From Nitriliruptoraceae bacterium (GTDB taxonomy: Bacteria; Actinomycetota; Nitriliruptoria; Nitriliruptorales; Nitriliruptoraceae), in the NCBI GenBank assembly GCA_007117945.1, contig SKTN01000366.1, positions 1 through 14,754 on the forward strand: 14,754 nt of DNA, read 5' to 3'. Under the pieces are notes generated by a model, which was not told where the DNA came from, ran no database searches, and saw only the letters and a program-made list of their open reading frames with translations. Below, piece after piece: positions 1 through 9,955 of the stretch; positions within the stretch are counted from its first letter, which is position 1, and each line of letters starts with the position of its first letter. A program made the position numbers and the translations under genes.

Positions 1-244
1 CCGGGTCGCGCTCGGACAGGACCTTGAGGCGCTTGCCGTTGACGACCAGGTCGTCCCCGTCCACCTCGACGGTGCCGTCGAAGCGGCCGTGCACGCTGTC
101 GTACTTCAGCAGCATGGCCAGCGCGGTGGTGTCGGTCAGGTCGTTGACCGCCAGGATCTCGAGGTCGATCTCGTTCTGCAACGCGGCGCGGAGCATGTTC
201 CGGCCGATGCGGCCGAAGCCGTTGATGGCGACGCTCACGGACAT
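1..244 (-). CDS. gap: Glyceraldehyde-3-phosphate dehydrogenase, N-terminal part (cut by window edge)
   Basis: This is the first 81 codons of type I glyceraldehyde-3-phosphate dehydrogenase, the cytoplasmic glycolytic enzyme that oxidises and phosphorylates glyceraldehyde-3-phosphate using NAD(P)+. The start is an ATG at 244-242, preceded by GGGAG at 254-258 with 9 nt spacing. The N-terminus reads MSVSVAINGFGRIGRNMLRAA, with the classic Rossmann dinucleotide-binding GFGRIGR at residues 9-15. It continues with the family blocks VNDLTD and LLKYDSVHGRF near residues 33-56. The catalytic cysteine and the rest lie off the left edge. It is co-oriented with whiA, as in many actinobacteria where gap, pgk and tpi follow whiA. 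The 289-nt gap and a candidate promoter at 421-450 suggest it is transcribed at least partly on its own. Identity is secure; the cofactor preference cannot be judged from this fragment. Confidence 0.97.
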   Translation of the reverse strand, partial: MSVSVAINGFGRIGRNMLRAALQNEIDLEILAVNDLTDTTALAMLLKYDSVHGRFDGTVEVDGDDLVVNGKRLKVLSERDP

Positions 245-533
245 GGTTGGTTGCTCCCGTTCGATGGGCTGATGTCGTCCTGTGGGACGGCCCCCGGGGA
301 CCGGCTCGGTCCTCGGGCGTGGAGGTGTGTGCGGGCTCCTGCCCACACCGGTCCTCGCGACGGGCGGCACGGTGTTGCGTGGTTGCGTGTGCAGCGCCGT
401 GCGTCCCGCGCTCACCAGCGACCCTACCACCGGGCCCTCGGCCGGGTCACGGGTCCTTCGGTTCCCCTTCGACGGTGGCCGGGGCGCGGGAGCACCCCCC
501 GGCGCAGCTCCGGACACCGGACCAGCGGCCGGC
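245..533. other. Intergenic region between whiA and gap
   Basis: This stretch between the whiA stop and the gap start has no ORF I would believe. It holds a short perfect inverted repeat (TCCGG-ACA-CCGGA, 509-521) 12 nt past the whiA stop, which may be a weak terminator or a binding site. It also holds a candidate gap promoter (421-450). A second hairpin lies at 324-349 in the presumed gap leader: GGGC-TCCT-GCCC (333-344), extended by ggtgt (324-328) pairing with acacc (345-349) around a 4-nt bulge. Neither hairpin has a T-tract. No riboswitch class was recognised. Confidence 0.5.
421..450 (-). promoter_or_regulatory. Candidate promoter for gap
   Basis: On the minus strand, GTGACC (450-445, resembling TTGAC) is separated by 18 nt from TAGGGT (426-421, fits TAnnnT). 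This gives a plausible housekeeping sigma promoter about 170 nt upstream of the gap start. Matches this loose are common by chance, so it is only a candidate. Confidence 0.3.
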
Positions 534-1490
534 TCAGCCGCCGTCGTCGGTCGCCGAGCCGTCCGCATCGCGCCCGAGGGCCTCGAGCCGGGCGAGGCGC
601 CGGTGGATCGCCGACTTGCCCACGGGTGGGTCAAGCAGGCTGCCCAGTTCCGCCAGGCTGGCCTCCGGGTTGGCGAGGCGGACCAGGGCGACCTCACGCA
701 GAGGGTCATCGAGGCCGTCCCAGCCGTGCCGCTCGATGGCACGCTCGACGCCGCGGACCTGTGCGGCACTGGCCTCGATGGTGCGACGCAGGTTGGCCCG
801 GTCGGCGTTGGCCAGGCGGTTCGCCTCCCCGCGCAGCTCCCGGCGCAGGCGCCGCTCCTCCACCTCGAGGTAGGCCTGGGTCGCACCCAGGCTCGCCAGC
901 AGGGCGGCGATGCGCGCCCCGGACTTGACCACCACCCTCGGACGTCCCGAGGTGGAGACCGTGCCCGCCGCACCGACCACCTCGCCGAGCAGCGCCGCCA
1001 GACCCTCGGCCACCTCCGGCTCGGCCACACCGATCTCCAGATGCGCTGCACGCCCCGGTCGTGACAGGGACCCCCCGCCGAGCACCGCGCCCCGCAGCAG
1101 CGCGGGCCCCTCCCCCGCGTCGGGCGCGACCCCGAGGCTGCGGAGCAGGCGGCCGTGGCCGTCGAGGATGCCGAGGTCGGTGGCGATGGTGGCGCTGGCT
1201 GCGCCCAGCACCATCGCGTAGCGGGGGGCGTGCTGCACGCCGGAGCGGGCACGCACCTGCAGCTCCGGACGCACGCCGTAGGCCGCCACCAGCAGGCCGT
1301 AGGTGCGGCGCGCCACGGCGCCGGAGCTCGTGACCACCGACAGCACCGGAGCCCCACCGCCGCCGGAGAGCGTCAGCTGCCCCGCGGTCCGGGCCAAGCC
1401 CACCAGTTCAGCGCGCAGTTCGGCGGCCGGCCCCAGGGGCAGCCGGGACAGCTCCTGGCGCACGACCTCGGTGAAGGAGGCGGACTGCAC
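534..1490 (-). CDS. whiA: DNA-binding regulator WhiA
   Basis: WhiA is a 318-residue DNA-binding protein: in Streptomyces it is a sporulation regulator acting with WhiB, and in Bacillus it affects division and chromosome segregation. It consists of a degenerate LAGLIDADG homing-endonuclease-like domain fused to a C-terminal helix-turn-helix. Visible blocks are LLRGAVLGGGSLSRP (131-145) followed by HLEI; VVVKSGARIAALLASLGA (186-203); NRLANADRANLRRTIEA (224-240), which matches the family NR..N...AN; and the HTH region near 266-303, containing NPEASLAELGSLLDPPVGKS and HRRL. The start is GTG at 1490-1488, 3 nt after the yvcK stop, with only a weak GGGTGA-like ribosome site, so translation is probably coupled to yvcK. 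Length is normal for the family. Whether this organism sporulates cannot be told from the gene, since WhiA also occurs in non-sporulating Gram-positives. Confidence 0.96.
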   Translation of the reverse strand: MQSASFTEVVRQELSRLPLGPAAELRAELVGLARTAGQLTLSGGGGAPVLSVVTSSGAVARRTYGLLVAAYGVRPELQVRARSGVQHAPRYAMVLGAASATIATDLGILDGHGRLLRSLGVAPDAGEGPALLRGAVLGGGSLSRPGRAAHLEIGVAEPEVAEGLAALLGEVVGAAGTVSTSGRPRVVVKSGARIAALLASLGATQAYLEVEERRLRRELRGEANRLANADRANLRRTIEASAAQVRGVERAIERHGWDGLDDPLREVALVRLANPEASLAELGSLLDPPVGKSAIHRRLARLEALGRDADGSATDDGG

Positions 1491-1493
1491 GGC

Positions 1494-2417
1494 TCACCCG
1501 TCGAGCACGGCGACCAGCGCACGGGCCAGGGCCGCGGGGTCGTGACCGTCGTGGTCGTCCAGCAGGTCCGCGGTGTGCACGCGGACGGGGTCGCCCGAGA
1601 ACCGCTCGTGGTCGACGCGCAGGGGTGCACCCTCCCCGCGGGGTGGGGGGCCCTCGTGGGCCACCACCACGTCGATCCGTACGCCGGGGACGTGGGTGTG
1701 GAGCGCCTCGAGATGGGCCGCGAGATCCATGCCCTCGGTCTCCCCGGGCTGCTGGCGGAGGTTGGCGACGAGCGCCACGGTGGCCTGCGTCGCGGCCACC
1801 GCCCGGGCAAGGCCGGGCACCAGCAGGTTGGGCAGCAGGCTGGTGTACAACGATCCGGGTCCGAGCACCACCAGGTCGGCGGTGGCGACGGCCTCTGCGG
1901 CCGCGGGGGTGACGGGTGGACCGGGGGGATCGAGCCACACCCGCTCCAGCCGCGCGGTCGCCGCGATCGCCGCCTGGCCGTGGACGTCACCGCTGGGCGT
2001 GTGGGCCTCCAGGGTCACCGACGCCTGGGTGCAGGGCAGGACCCGACCCGCGACGCCGAGGTGGCGCCCGAGCTCGTCGAGGGCGGCGACCAGATCCCCC
2101 TCGTGCTGGTCCTGGAGCGCCACCAGCATGAGGTTGCCGAGGCTGTGGCCACGCAGCTCCCCGCGGTCGAAGCGGTAGCCCACCAGCTCCGCCAGCCGGT
2201 GGCGCTGCGCCAGGGTGGTCAGGGCCATGCGCAGATCGCCGGGTGCGGGTACCCCCAGGTCGCGCCGGAGCCGTCCCGAGGAGCCACCGTCATCGGCGAC
2301 GGAGACCACCGCGACCACCTCGTCGGCGATCGCACGCAGGCCCGCGAGGCTGCGGGCCACACCGTGGCCCCCGCCGATCGCCACGGCGCGGCGCAGCAGC
2401 GGTCGGGGCCGGCTCAC
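1494..2417 (-). CDS. yvcK: Gluconeogenesis/cell-wall factor YvcK (CofD-like, CuvA homologue)
   Basis: This is a 307-residue member of the CofD/UPF0052 fold. YvcK binds UDP-sugars and is required in Bacillus for growth on gluconeogenic carbon sources; the mycobacterial homologue CuvA affects cell-wall synthesis and morphology. The phosphate- and nucleotide-binding motifs are intact: GGGHG (15-19), ADDGGSSGRLR (41-51), PGDLR (59-63), GHSLGNL (90-96), GPGSLYTS (186-193) and ANLRQQPGETEG (218-229). The start is GTG at 2417-2415, overlapping the rapZ stop by 4 nt (GTGA), so it is translationally coupled. whiA follows after 3 nt. The related CofD of F420 synthesis is less likely, because CofD sits with cofE rather than in a rapZ-yvcK-whiA cluster and the length fits YvcK. 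Confidence 0.96.
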   Translation of the reverse strand: MSRPRPLLRRAVAIGGGHGVARSLAGLRAIADEVVAVVSVADDGGSSGRLRRDLGVPAPGDLRMALTTLAQRHRLAELVGYRFDRGELRGHSLGNLMLVALQDQHEGDLVAALDELGRHLGVAGRVLPCTQASVTLEAHTPSGDVHGQAAIAATARLERVWLDPPGPPVTPAAAEAVATADLVVLGPGSLYTSLLPNLLVPGLARAVAATQATVALVANLRQQPGETEGMDLAAHLEALHTHVPGVRIDVVVAHEGPPPRGEGAPLRVDHERFSGDPVRVHTADLLDDHDGHDPAALARALVAVLDG

Positions 2418-3349
2418 TCCGCACCGAGGTCGCGGTGCTTCACCTCGACCGGCAGGCCGAAGGTCGCCTCGAGGTAGCTGCCGAACTCGTTGGCCAGGGC
2501 CACGGAGCGGTGCTTGCCGCCGGTACAGCCGATGGCGATCGTGAGGTAGCGCTTGCCCTCGGTGACGTACCCGGGCACCACCACGTCGAGGAGGCGCTCG
2601 GTGGCCTCCACGAAGGGTGCGGTGGCGGGTTGGCCGAAGACGTAGGAACGCACCTTCGCGTCCATACCCGAGTAGCCGCGCAGTTCCTCCACCCAGTGCG
2701 GGTTCGGCAGGAAGCGCACGTCGAGGAGCAGGTCGGCCTCCCGCGGGGAACCCCGTTTGAACCCGAAGGACACCACGTCGATGCGCAGGGTGGCCGAGGA
2801 GGGGTCGTCGACGAGGTCCAGTACCCGCTCGCGCAGCTCGTGCACGTTGAGGTCGGTGGTGTCGATGATCAGGTCGGACAGCCCCCGCAGCTCGCTGAGC
2901 TGCTCGCGTTCGGCGCGGATGCCCTCGACCACCCCGGCTTCGATGGCGGCCGGGTGCCGGCGCCGGGTCTCCTCGAACCGGCGGATCAGGGCCTCCTCCT
3001 CCGCGTCGAGGAACAGGACCTTGACGTCGGCCTCACTGCGGCGCAGGTCCCGGATCGTGTCCACGAGGGTGGAGAAGAACTCCCGTCCACGGACGTCGGC
3101 CACCAGGGCCAGCTTGGACACCGAGGAACCCGGTGCGAAGGCCAGCTCCGTCACCCGGTCGATCAGCGTCGGCGGCAGGTTGTCGATCACGAACCAGCCG
3201 AGGTCCTCGACCACGTTGGAGGCGGTGGAACGTCCGGCCCCCGACAGGCCGGTGATGATCAGGATGTGGGGCCGCTTGGCCTCCACGTCGCTGACCTGCT
3301 CCCCCAGCCGGGTCGGCGGCGGGTCGGCGTCGGGCGTGGCTGTGCTCAC
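2414..3349 (-). CDS. rapZ: RapZ-family nucleotide-binding protein (RNase adapter / YvcJ)
   Basis: RapZ (YvcJ in Bacillus) is a P-loop nucleotide-binding protein. In E. coli it delivers the sRNA GlmZ to RNase E and so tunes glucosamine-6-phosphate synthase; in Gram-positives YvcJ hydrolyses GTP and influences competence. The RNA-adapter role should not be assumed here. The 311-residue protein shows Walker A GLSGAGRST (34-42), GWFVIDNLPP (51-60), SFGFKRG (194-200), DVRFLPNPHW (210-219), IGCTGGKHRSV (273-283) and HRDL (305-308). I chose GTG at 3349-3347: it overlaps the uvrC stop as GTGA, has GAGGAG (3355-3360) 5 nt upstream, and leaves a short disordered N-terminus of about 25 residues. The frame is open to 3460, but that extension would lie inside uvrC and is Arg/Pro-rich. 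It overlaps yvcK by 4 nt downstream. Confidence 0.96.
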   Translation of the reverse strand: MSTATPDADPPPTRLGEQVSDVEAKRPHILIITGLSGAGRSTASNVVEDLGWFVIDNLPPTLIDRVTELAFAPGSSVSKLALVADVRGREFFSTLVDTIRDLRRSEADVKVLFLDAEEEALIRRFEETRRRHPAAIEAGVVEGIRAEREQLSELRGLSDLIIDTTDLNVHELRERVLDLVDDPSSATLRIDVVSFGFKRGSPREADLLLDVRFLPNPHWVEELRGYSGMDAKVRSYVFGQPATAPFVEATERLLDVVVPGYVTEGKRYLTIAIGCTGGKHRSVALANEFGSYLEATFGLPVEVKHRDLGAE

Positions 3350-5316
3350 GTCGGCTCCTCGTTCCCACCCGGGGTCCTGCCACCCTGCAGGTGCTGGTGG
3401 ACGGTGCGGGCGAGCGTACGTGACAGCCCCGGCACACCCGCGAGTTCCTCCTCGCTGCACCGTGCCATCGCCTCCACGGAACCGAAGCGTTCGAGCAGCG
3501 CCGCCCGGCGCGTCGGGCCGATCCCGGGGATCTCCTCGAGCACCGAGGTGGTGACGCTCCGGCGCCGGCGGCTGCGCTGGTAGGTGACGGCGAAGCGGTG
3601 GGCCTCGTCACGCAGCCGCTGGACCAGGTAGAGGGCCTCGCTGCCCCGCGGCAGCCGGACGGGTGCTCCTCCGGCGGGCAGGTGGAGCTCCTCGAACCGC
3701 TTGGCCAGGGCCACGGCGGCGACGTCCTCCACCCCGGTCTGTGCGACCCCTTCCAGGGCGGCGGCGAGCTGACCGGGCCCCCCGTCGATCAGCAGCAGGT
3801 TCGGGGGGTAGGCGAAGCGCGCACGCCCCTCGTCCCGCTCGCTCAGCGGCATCGCCTGCTCCTCCACCAGCCGCGCGAAGCGCCGGCGGAGCACCTCCCG
3901 CATCGCCCCGTAGTCGTCGTTGGTGTCCACCGACAGCTTGAAGCGGCGGTACTCGCTCTTGCGGGGCAGCCCGTCCTCGAACACCACCATCGAGCCCACC
4001 ACCTCGGTGCCGCCGAGGTGGGAGATGTCGTAGCACTCGATGCGCAGGGGTGCCTCGTCGAGCTCGAGCGCGGCCTGCAGCTCACCCAGGGCGCGGGTAC
4101 GGGCGTCGAAGTCGTTGGCGCGCTGCAGGCGGGTGCGCTGGAAGGACTCCCGGGCGTTGTCGGCCACGGTGGCCAGCAGGTCCCGCTTGTCACCCCGCTG
4201 GGGGACATGGAACCGGACCCGGTCCACAGGCCGGCCCCGTGCGGGCGGGCGGTGCACCCGACGCTGGTCGGCGAGCAGGATCGACAGGGCCTCGGCGTCG
4301 TCGGGCAGCTCCTGCACCAGCACCTGCGGCGGGATCTCCTCGGGGCGCTCGGCGTAGAGCTGCAGGAGGAAGGAGGTCAGCAGCGCGGCGGTGGTCAGGG
4401 GCTCCACCTTGTCGACGCTCCAACCCTTGCGCCCCACCAGGCGGCCACGGCGGACGAAGAAGGCCTGGACGGAGGCTTCGAGCTCGTCCTCGTGGACCGC
4501 GATCGCATCCAGGTCCTCGGCTGAGTCGGTGACGACCTGCTGCTTCTCCATGGCACGGCGGGCCGCCAGCAACTGGTCACGGCGCCGGGCGGCGGCCTCG
4601 AAGTGCAGCTGCTCGGCGGCGGCGTGCATCTGGTCCTCGAGCGCCGCGAGCACCGGCGTCGTCTCGCCGTCGAGGAAGCGTGCGAAGCCCTCGACGAGCT
4701 CGCGGTGCTCCTCGAGGCTGACCTCACCGGTGCAGGGCGCCGCGCACCGGTCGATGTGGTGCAGCAGGCAGGGTCGGCCGGTGCGTTCGGCCCGGTCGTA
4801 CACCCCCTGGGAACAGGTCCGCACGGGGAACACCCTGAGCAGCAGGTCCAGGGTCTCGCGGATCGCGTAGGCGTGGGCGTAGGGCCCGAAGCGCCGGTCT
4901 CCCGCGGCGACCTTGCCCCGGGCCACCCGGGCGCGGGGCACCTCCTGGGAGGTGGTGAGCACCAGGTGGGGGTAGGACTTGTCGTCCCGGTAGCGCACGT
5001 TGTAGCGGGGACGGTGACGCTGGATCAGGGTGTACTCGAGGTGCAGCGCCTCCACCTCGGTATCGACCACGATCCACTCGATCGAGGCCGCGGCCTCCAG
5101 CATGGCCACGGTGCGCGCCGCGAGGCCGGCGGGCGACTGGAAGTAGGAGGCGACCCGCGACCGCAGGGACCTGGCCTTGCCGACGTAGACCACCCGGCCG
5201 TCGGCCGCACGGAACAGGTAACAGCCCGGGCTGTCGGGCACGCTGCCCGGCTCGGGACGGAAGCTGCTTGCGGGGTTCTCCACCACCTCGAGGGTAGTGC
5301 TCCCCGCCGGGTGCAC
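3346..5316 (-). CDS. uvrC: Excinuclease ABC subunit C
   Basis: UvrC is the nuclease of UvrABC nucleotide-excision repair and makes both incisions around a lesion once UvrB is loaded. The 656-residue protein has an N-terminal GIY-YIG domain (about 27-108; GCYLF and VVYVGKA, with Y44, R54 and E94 aligning with the known catalytic Tyr, Arg and Glu), a Cys-rich stretch (C168, C183, C191, C195), and a UVR/UvrB-binding helix pair (about 222-257). The RNase H-like 5' nuclease spans about 380-580, with D430 in ECYDISH, D511 in DGGPGQL and H573. Tandem helix-hairpin-helix motifs lie at about 591-646 (EEIPGIGPTRRAALLERFGS, then GVPGLSRTLA). The start is GTG at 5316-5314 with AGGAG only 3 nt upstream; GTGs at codons 11-12 are alternatives. 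It heads the uvrC-rapZ-yvcK-whiA unit and diverges from the MscS gene 35 nt away. Confidence 0.97.
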   Translation of the reverse strand: MHPAGSTTLEVVENPASSFRPEPGSVPDSPGCYLFRAADGRVVYVGKARSLRSRVASYFQSPAGLAARTVAMLEAAASIEWIVVDTEVEALHLEYTLIQRHRPRYNVRYRDDKSYPHLVLTTSQEVPRARVARGKVAAGDRRFGPYAHAYAIRETLDLLLRVFPVRTCSQGVYDRAERTGRPCLLHHIDRCAAPCTGEVSLEEHRELVEGFARFLDGETTPVLAALEDQMHAAAEQLHFEAAARRRDQLLAARRAMEKQQVVTDSAEDLDAIAVHEDELEASVQAFFVRRGRLVGRKGWSVDKVEPLTTAALLTSFLLQLYAERPEEIPPQVLVQELPDDAEALSILLADQRRVHRPPARGRPVDRVRFHVPQRGDKRDLLATVADNARESFQRTRLQRANDFDARTRALGELQAALELDEAPLRIECYDISHLGGTEVVGSMVVFEDGLPRKSEYRRFKLSVDTNDDYGAMREVLRRRFARLVEEQAMPLSERDEGRARFAYPPNLLLIDGGPGQLAAALEGVAQTGVEDVAAVALAKRFEELHLPAGGAPVRLPRGSEALYLVQRLRDEAHRFAVTYQRSRRRRSVTTSVLEEIPGIGPTRRAALLERFGSVEAMARCSEEELAGVPGLSRTLARTVHQHLQGGRTPGGNEEPT

Positions 5317-5351
5317 GGGCTCCTAGCATCGCGGCGTCGAGGAGGGAGCCC
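5317..5351. promoter_or_regulatory. 35-nt divergent gap between uvrC and the mscS-like gene
   Basis: This very short divergent region carries ribosome sites for both genes: AGGAG for uvrC (minus strand, 5324-5320) and GGAGGGAG for the channel (plus strand, 5341-5348). TAGCAT at 5324-5329 on the plus strand fits a -10 hexamer, which would give a leader of only about 15 nt for the channel gene, but no -35 is evident. The uvrC promoter must extend into the channel coding sequence. Confidence 0.35.
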
Positions 5352-6674
5352 ATGCGCGTCCAGCTGGCCCAGGCAGGCGTCCGTGACGTGTGCGGTCCGG
5401 TGGAGGAGGCCGAGCGCATCTGCGAGTTGGTCTTCGAGGTCACCGGCAACGAGCCCCTTGCCCGCATCGCGGGTGCCGGAGCCACGGCGGTGTGGTTGGC
5501 CGTCATCGTGCTGGCGGCACTCGCGGCGACATGGGTGACCCGCCGTGTCGTGGAGCGCTACACCGTGGGGCTGGAGGAACGCACCATCCAACGGCTGGAG
5601 CGCGACCACGAGCGCGGAGCCATCACCGACACCCAGCGCTTCCGCACCCGCCGCCTCCAGCGACTGCAGGCGGCCTCGGGTGTGGTCCGGGGGGTGATCG
5701 GCGTGGTCATCTGGCTGATGGCGCTGTTCCTCGTGCTCGACCTGTTCGGCGTCCCGCTGCAGCCCCTGCTGGCCGGCGCGGGCGTGGTCAGCGTCGTGAT
5801 CGGCTTCGGGGCGCAGCAGCTGGTCCGCGACGTGCTCGCCGGGATCGCGATGCTCATCGAGGACCAGTACGGCGTCGGGGACTGGATCGAGGTGGACGGG
5901 GTCTTCGGGGAGGTCGAGCGGGTCGGGCTGCGCTCCACCGCCTACCGCGACGTGGACGGGATCCTCCACCACGTCCTCAACGGCTACATGCAGCGCGTCG
6001 GCAACCTGTCCCAGCGCTGGGCGCGGGCCACCCTCGACGTGCCCGTGGCCCTCGACGCCGACCTGCCCACGGCCAAGTCCCTGGTGCACGATGTCGCCAC
6101 GGCGCTCGCGCAGGATCCGGTCTACGGCCAGGACGTGATCGGCCCACCGGAGGTGTGGGGGGTCCAGGACTTCGGCCCCGAGGGGGTCCGCATCCGCGTG
6201 GTCATCCCGACCAAGCCCCTGCGCAACTGGGACCTGGCCCGCCAACTGCGTGAGCGGTTGAAGCTGGCCTTCGACGACGCCGGGATCCGGATGCCGGGTC
6301 AGCTCGTCGACCTCGCCGGCCAGGGTGCCGGCTACCCCGTCCTGACCAGCCGGTTGGACCCGACCACCGAGGCCGCCCAGCACCGCCGACACGCCGATCC
6401 CTCCGTGGTGTGGTCCGAGGGGCGTGCGGCTGGCATGGCCGGGGGTGACGAGGACCCGTCGCAGGTCCCGGTCAGCGACGAGGCCACCGACGACGCGCCC
6501 GACGACCCCGCCGACGGCAGTGCGGATCCCACGGACCCCTCGCGCCTGCGAGGGCCCCGGCCCGGCACCGAGCCCCTGCCGAAGGACGGCGGGGGCGACG
6601 ACGTGCACGAGGAGCCGAAGGACGCCACGATGGAACTGCGGCTGCGCCAGGGCCCGCGGCCCCGGCCCGACTGA
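5352..6674 (+). CDS. MscS-family small-conductance mechanosensitive channel with acidic C-terminal tail
   Basis: This 440-residue inner-membrane channel should open under membrane tension to release solutes on osmotic downshock. The start ATG is preceded by GGAGGGAG (5341-5348). Membrane segments are at about 38-60 and 110-132, followed by the conserved pore-lining TM3 and its continuation (about 136-175: PLLAGAGVVSVVIGFGAQQL, LVRDVLAGI, then GDWIEV), the hallmark of the MscS family. A cytoplasmic beta domain (about 176-230) and an alpha/beta vestibule domain (about 230-325) follow. A basic/acidic helical stretch (70-108) joins TM1 and TM2. Residues from about 335 to 440 are low-complexity, rich in D, E, P and G, and probably disordered. 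E. coli MscS is 286 residues, so the tail is a real addition. Actinobacterial MscS proteins with long C-termini include MscCG, the glutamate exporter of Corynebacterium, but I see no sequence basis for assigning that role here. Confidence 0.93.
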   Translation: MRVQLAQAGVRDVCGPVEEAERICELVFEVTGNEPLARIAGAGATAVWLAVIVLAALAATWVTRRVVERYTVGLEERTIQRLERDHERGAITDTQRFRTRRLQRLQAASGVVRGVIGVVIWLMALFLVLDLFGVPLQPLLAGAGVVSVVIGFGAQQLVRDVLAGIAMLIEDQYGVGDWIEVDGVFGEVERVGLRSTAYRDVDGILHHVLNGYMQRVGNLSQRWARATLDVPVALDADLPTAKSLVHDVATALAQDPVYGQDVIGPPEVWGVQDFGPEGVRIRVVIPTKPLRNWDLARQLRERLKLAFDDAGIRMPGQLVDLAGQGAGYPVLTSRLDPTTEAAQHRRHADPSVVWSEGRAAGMAGGDEDPSQVPVSDEATDDAPDDPADGSADPTDPSRLRGPRPGTEPLPKDGGGDDVHEEPKDATMELRLRQGPRPRPD

Positions 6675-6693
6675 CCCGACCGCGACGGCGTGC

Positions 6694-6733
6694 GCGGGCC
6701 GCCCCGGGCGCAACGCCCCGTGCACCGGCCCGC
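6694..6733. terminator. Nested inverted repeat between convergent mscS-like gene and uvrA
   Basis: The 66-nt convergent gap holds an outer 7-bp stem GCGGGCC (6694-6700) / GGCCCGC (6727-6733) enclosing an inner hairpin GGGCG-CAA-CGCCC (6706-6718). It sits 20 nt past the channel stop and 8 nt past the uvrA stop, so it could serve both directions. There is no T-tract on either strand, as is common in high-GC actinobacteria, so intrinsic termination is uncertain. Confidence 0.45.
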
Positions 6734-6740
6734 TCCCCCG

Positions 6741-9659
<2,919 letters not shown>

Positions 9660-9732
9660 GGGCGGATCCGGACGGCGGTGAGGGGTGCGGCACGGTCGGC
9701 GCGGTGGGCCCGGACGGTGCCAGGCACGGGCA

Positions 9733-9753
9733 CGAACCTGCGGTACGAGACTA
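9733..9753 (-). promoter_or_regulatory. Candidate uvrA promoter with overlapping imperfect palindrome (possible LexA site)
   Basis: On the minus strand TAGTCT (9753-9748) fits a -10 hexamer. Just downstream, where transcription would begin, lies the imperfect palindrome CGTACC-GCA-GGTTCG (9747-9733), with 5 of 6 arm positions symmetric. The arm containing GTTCG resembles half of the actinobacterial/Bacillus SOS box GAAC-N4-GTTC. The other half is degenerate, so LexA binding is only a suggestion. No good -35 is visible. Confidence 0.3.
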
Positions 9754-9888
9754 CCGACACACCGTGACCGCCCCGCCGAGCGGATGGGTCCGCACCCGCC
9801 GTTGCCACGCCTCGGTGCGTAAGCTGCCCGCTCCAGGCACCCCGCACCATCGTGCTCCGGCCCTGTCGTGGCAGCCCTGCTGGCGCCC

Positions 9889-9936
9889 GACCCGACACCG
9901 GAACCGACGCCGAACCCGACCCCGAAACCGCCCCCG
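9889..9936 (+). repeat. Eight degenerate hexanucleotide units of the form NNNCCG
   Basis: Eight consecutive 6-nt units each end in CCG (gacCCG, acaCCG, gaaCCG, acgCCG, aacCCG, accCCG, aaaCCG, cccCCG). In the frame where CCG is a codon this spells alternating proline (roughly PTPEPTPNPTPKP), a frame different from ldhA, whose start lies 20 nt downstream. It may be chance, a leftover Pro-Thr linker from a lost gene, or a structured leader. Confidence 0.55.
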
Positions 9937-9955
9937 ACGAGGAAGCGAGAGCCAC

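Larger units (their letters stand above)
9660..9955. other. Divergent intergenic region uvrA / ldhA
   Basis: This 296-nt region should hold the promoters of uvrA (minus) and the D-lactate dehydrogenase (plus). It contains a candidate uvrA -10 and palindrome (9733-9753), a possible ldhA -10 TAAGCT (9820-9825) without a clear -35, and a stretch with strict 6-nt periodicity (9889-9936). The ldhA frame stays open through it, but its translation is Arg-rich and unlike any dehydrogenase N-terminus, so I do not treat it as coding. Confidence 0.5.

Noticed and set aside
131..145. LAGLIDADG-like domain in WhiA as a homing endonuclease (WhiA residues 131-145, about 1056-1100)
   Set aside because: This degenerate, non-cleaving fold is a normal part of all WhiA proteins, so it is not an intein or mobile element.
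513..517. GACAC, a reported WhiA-binding pentamer, between whiA and gap (others at 9756-9760 and 9894-9898)
   Set aside because: A 5-mer occurs often by chance in 15 kb, and no extended or clustered motif supports WhiA control here.
1155..3583. Two plus-strand open frames of 440 and 446 codons antisense to whiA, yvcK, rapZ and the uvrC end
   Set aside because: They are mirror frames of genes with intact family motifs; their translations resemble no protein and they have no ribosome sites.
5025..6725. A 566-codon minus-strand open frame covering the mscS-like gene and the uvrC start
   Set aside because: It is a shadow frame of the MscS channel; its end merely overlaps uvrC in another frame.
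9704..9955. N-terminal extension of the D-lactate dehydrogenase frame by 84 codons
   Set aside because: The extension is Arg/Pro-rich and unlike any dehydrogenase; homology begins exactly at the GTG at 9956, and the extension would fill the uvrA promoter region.
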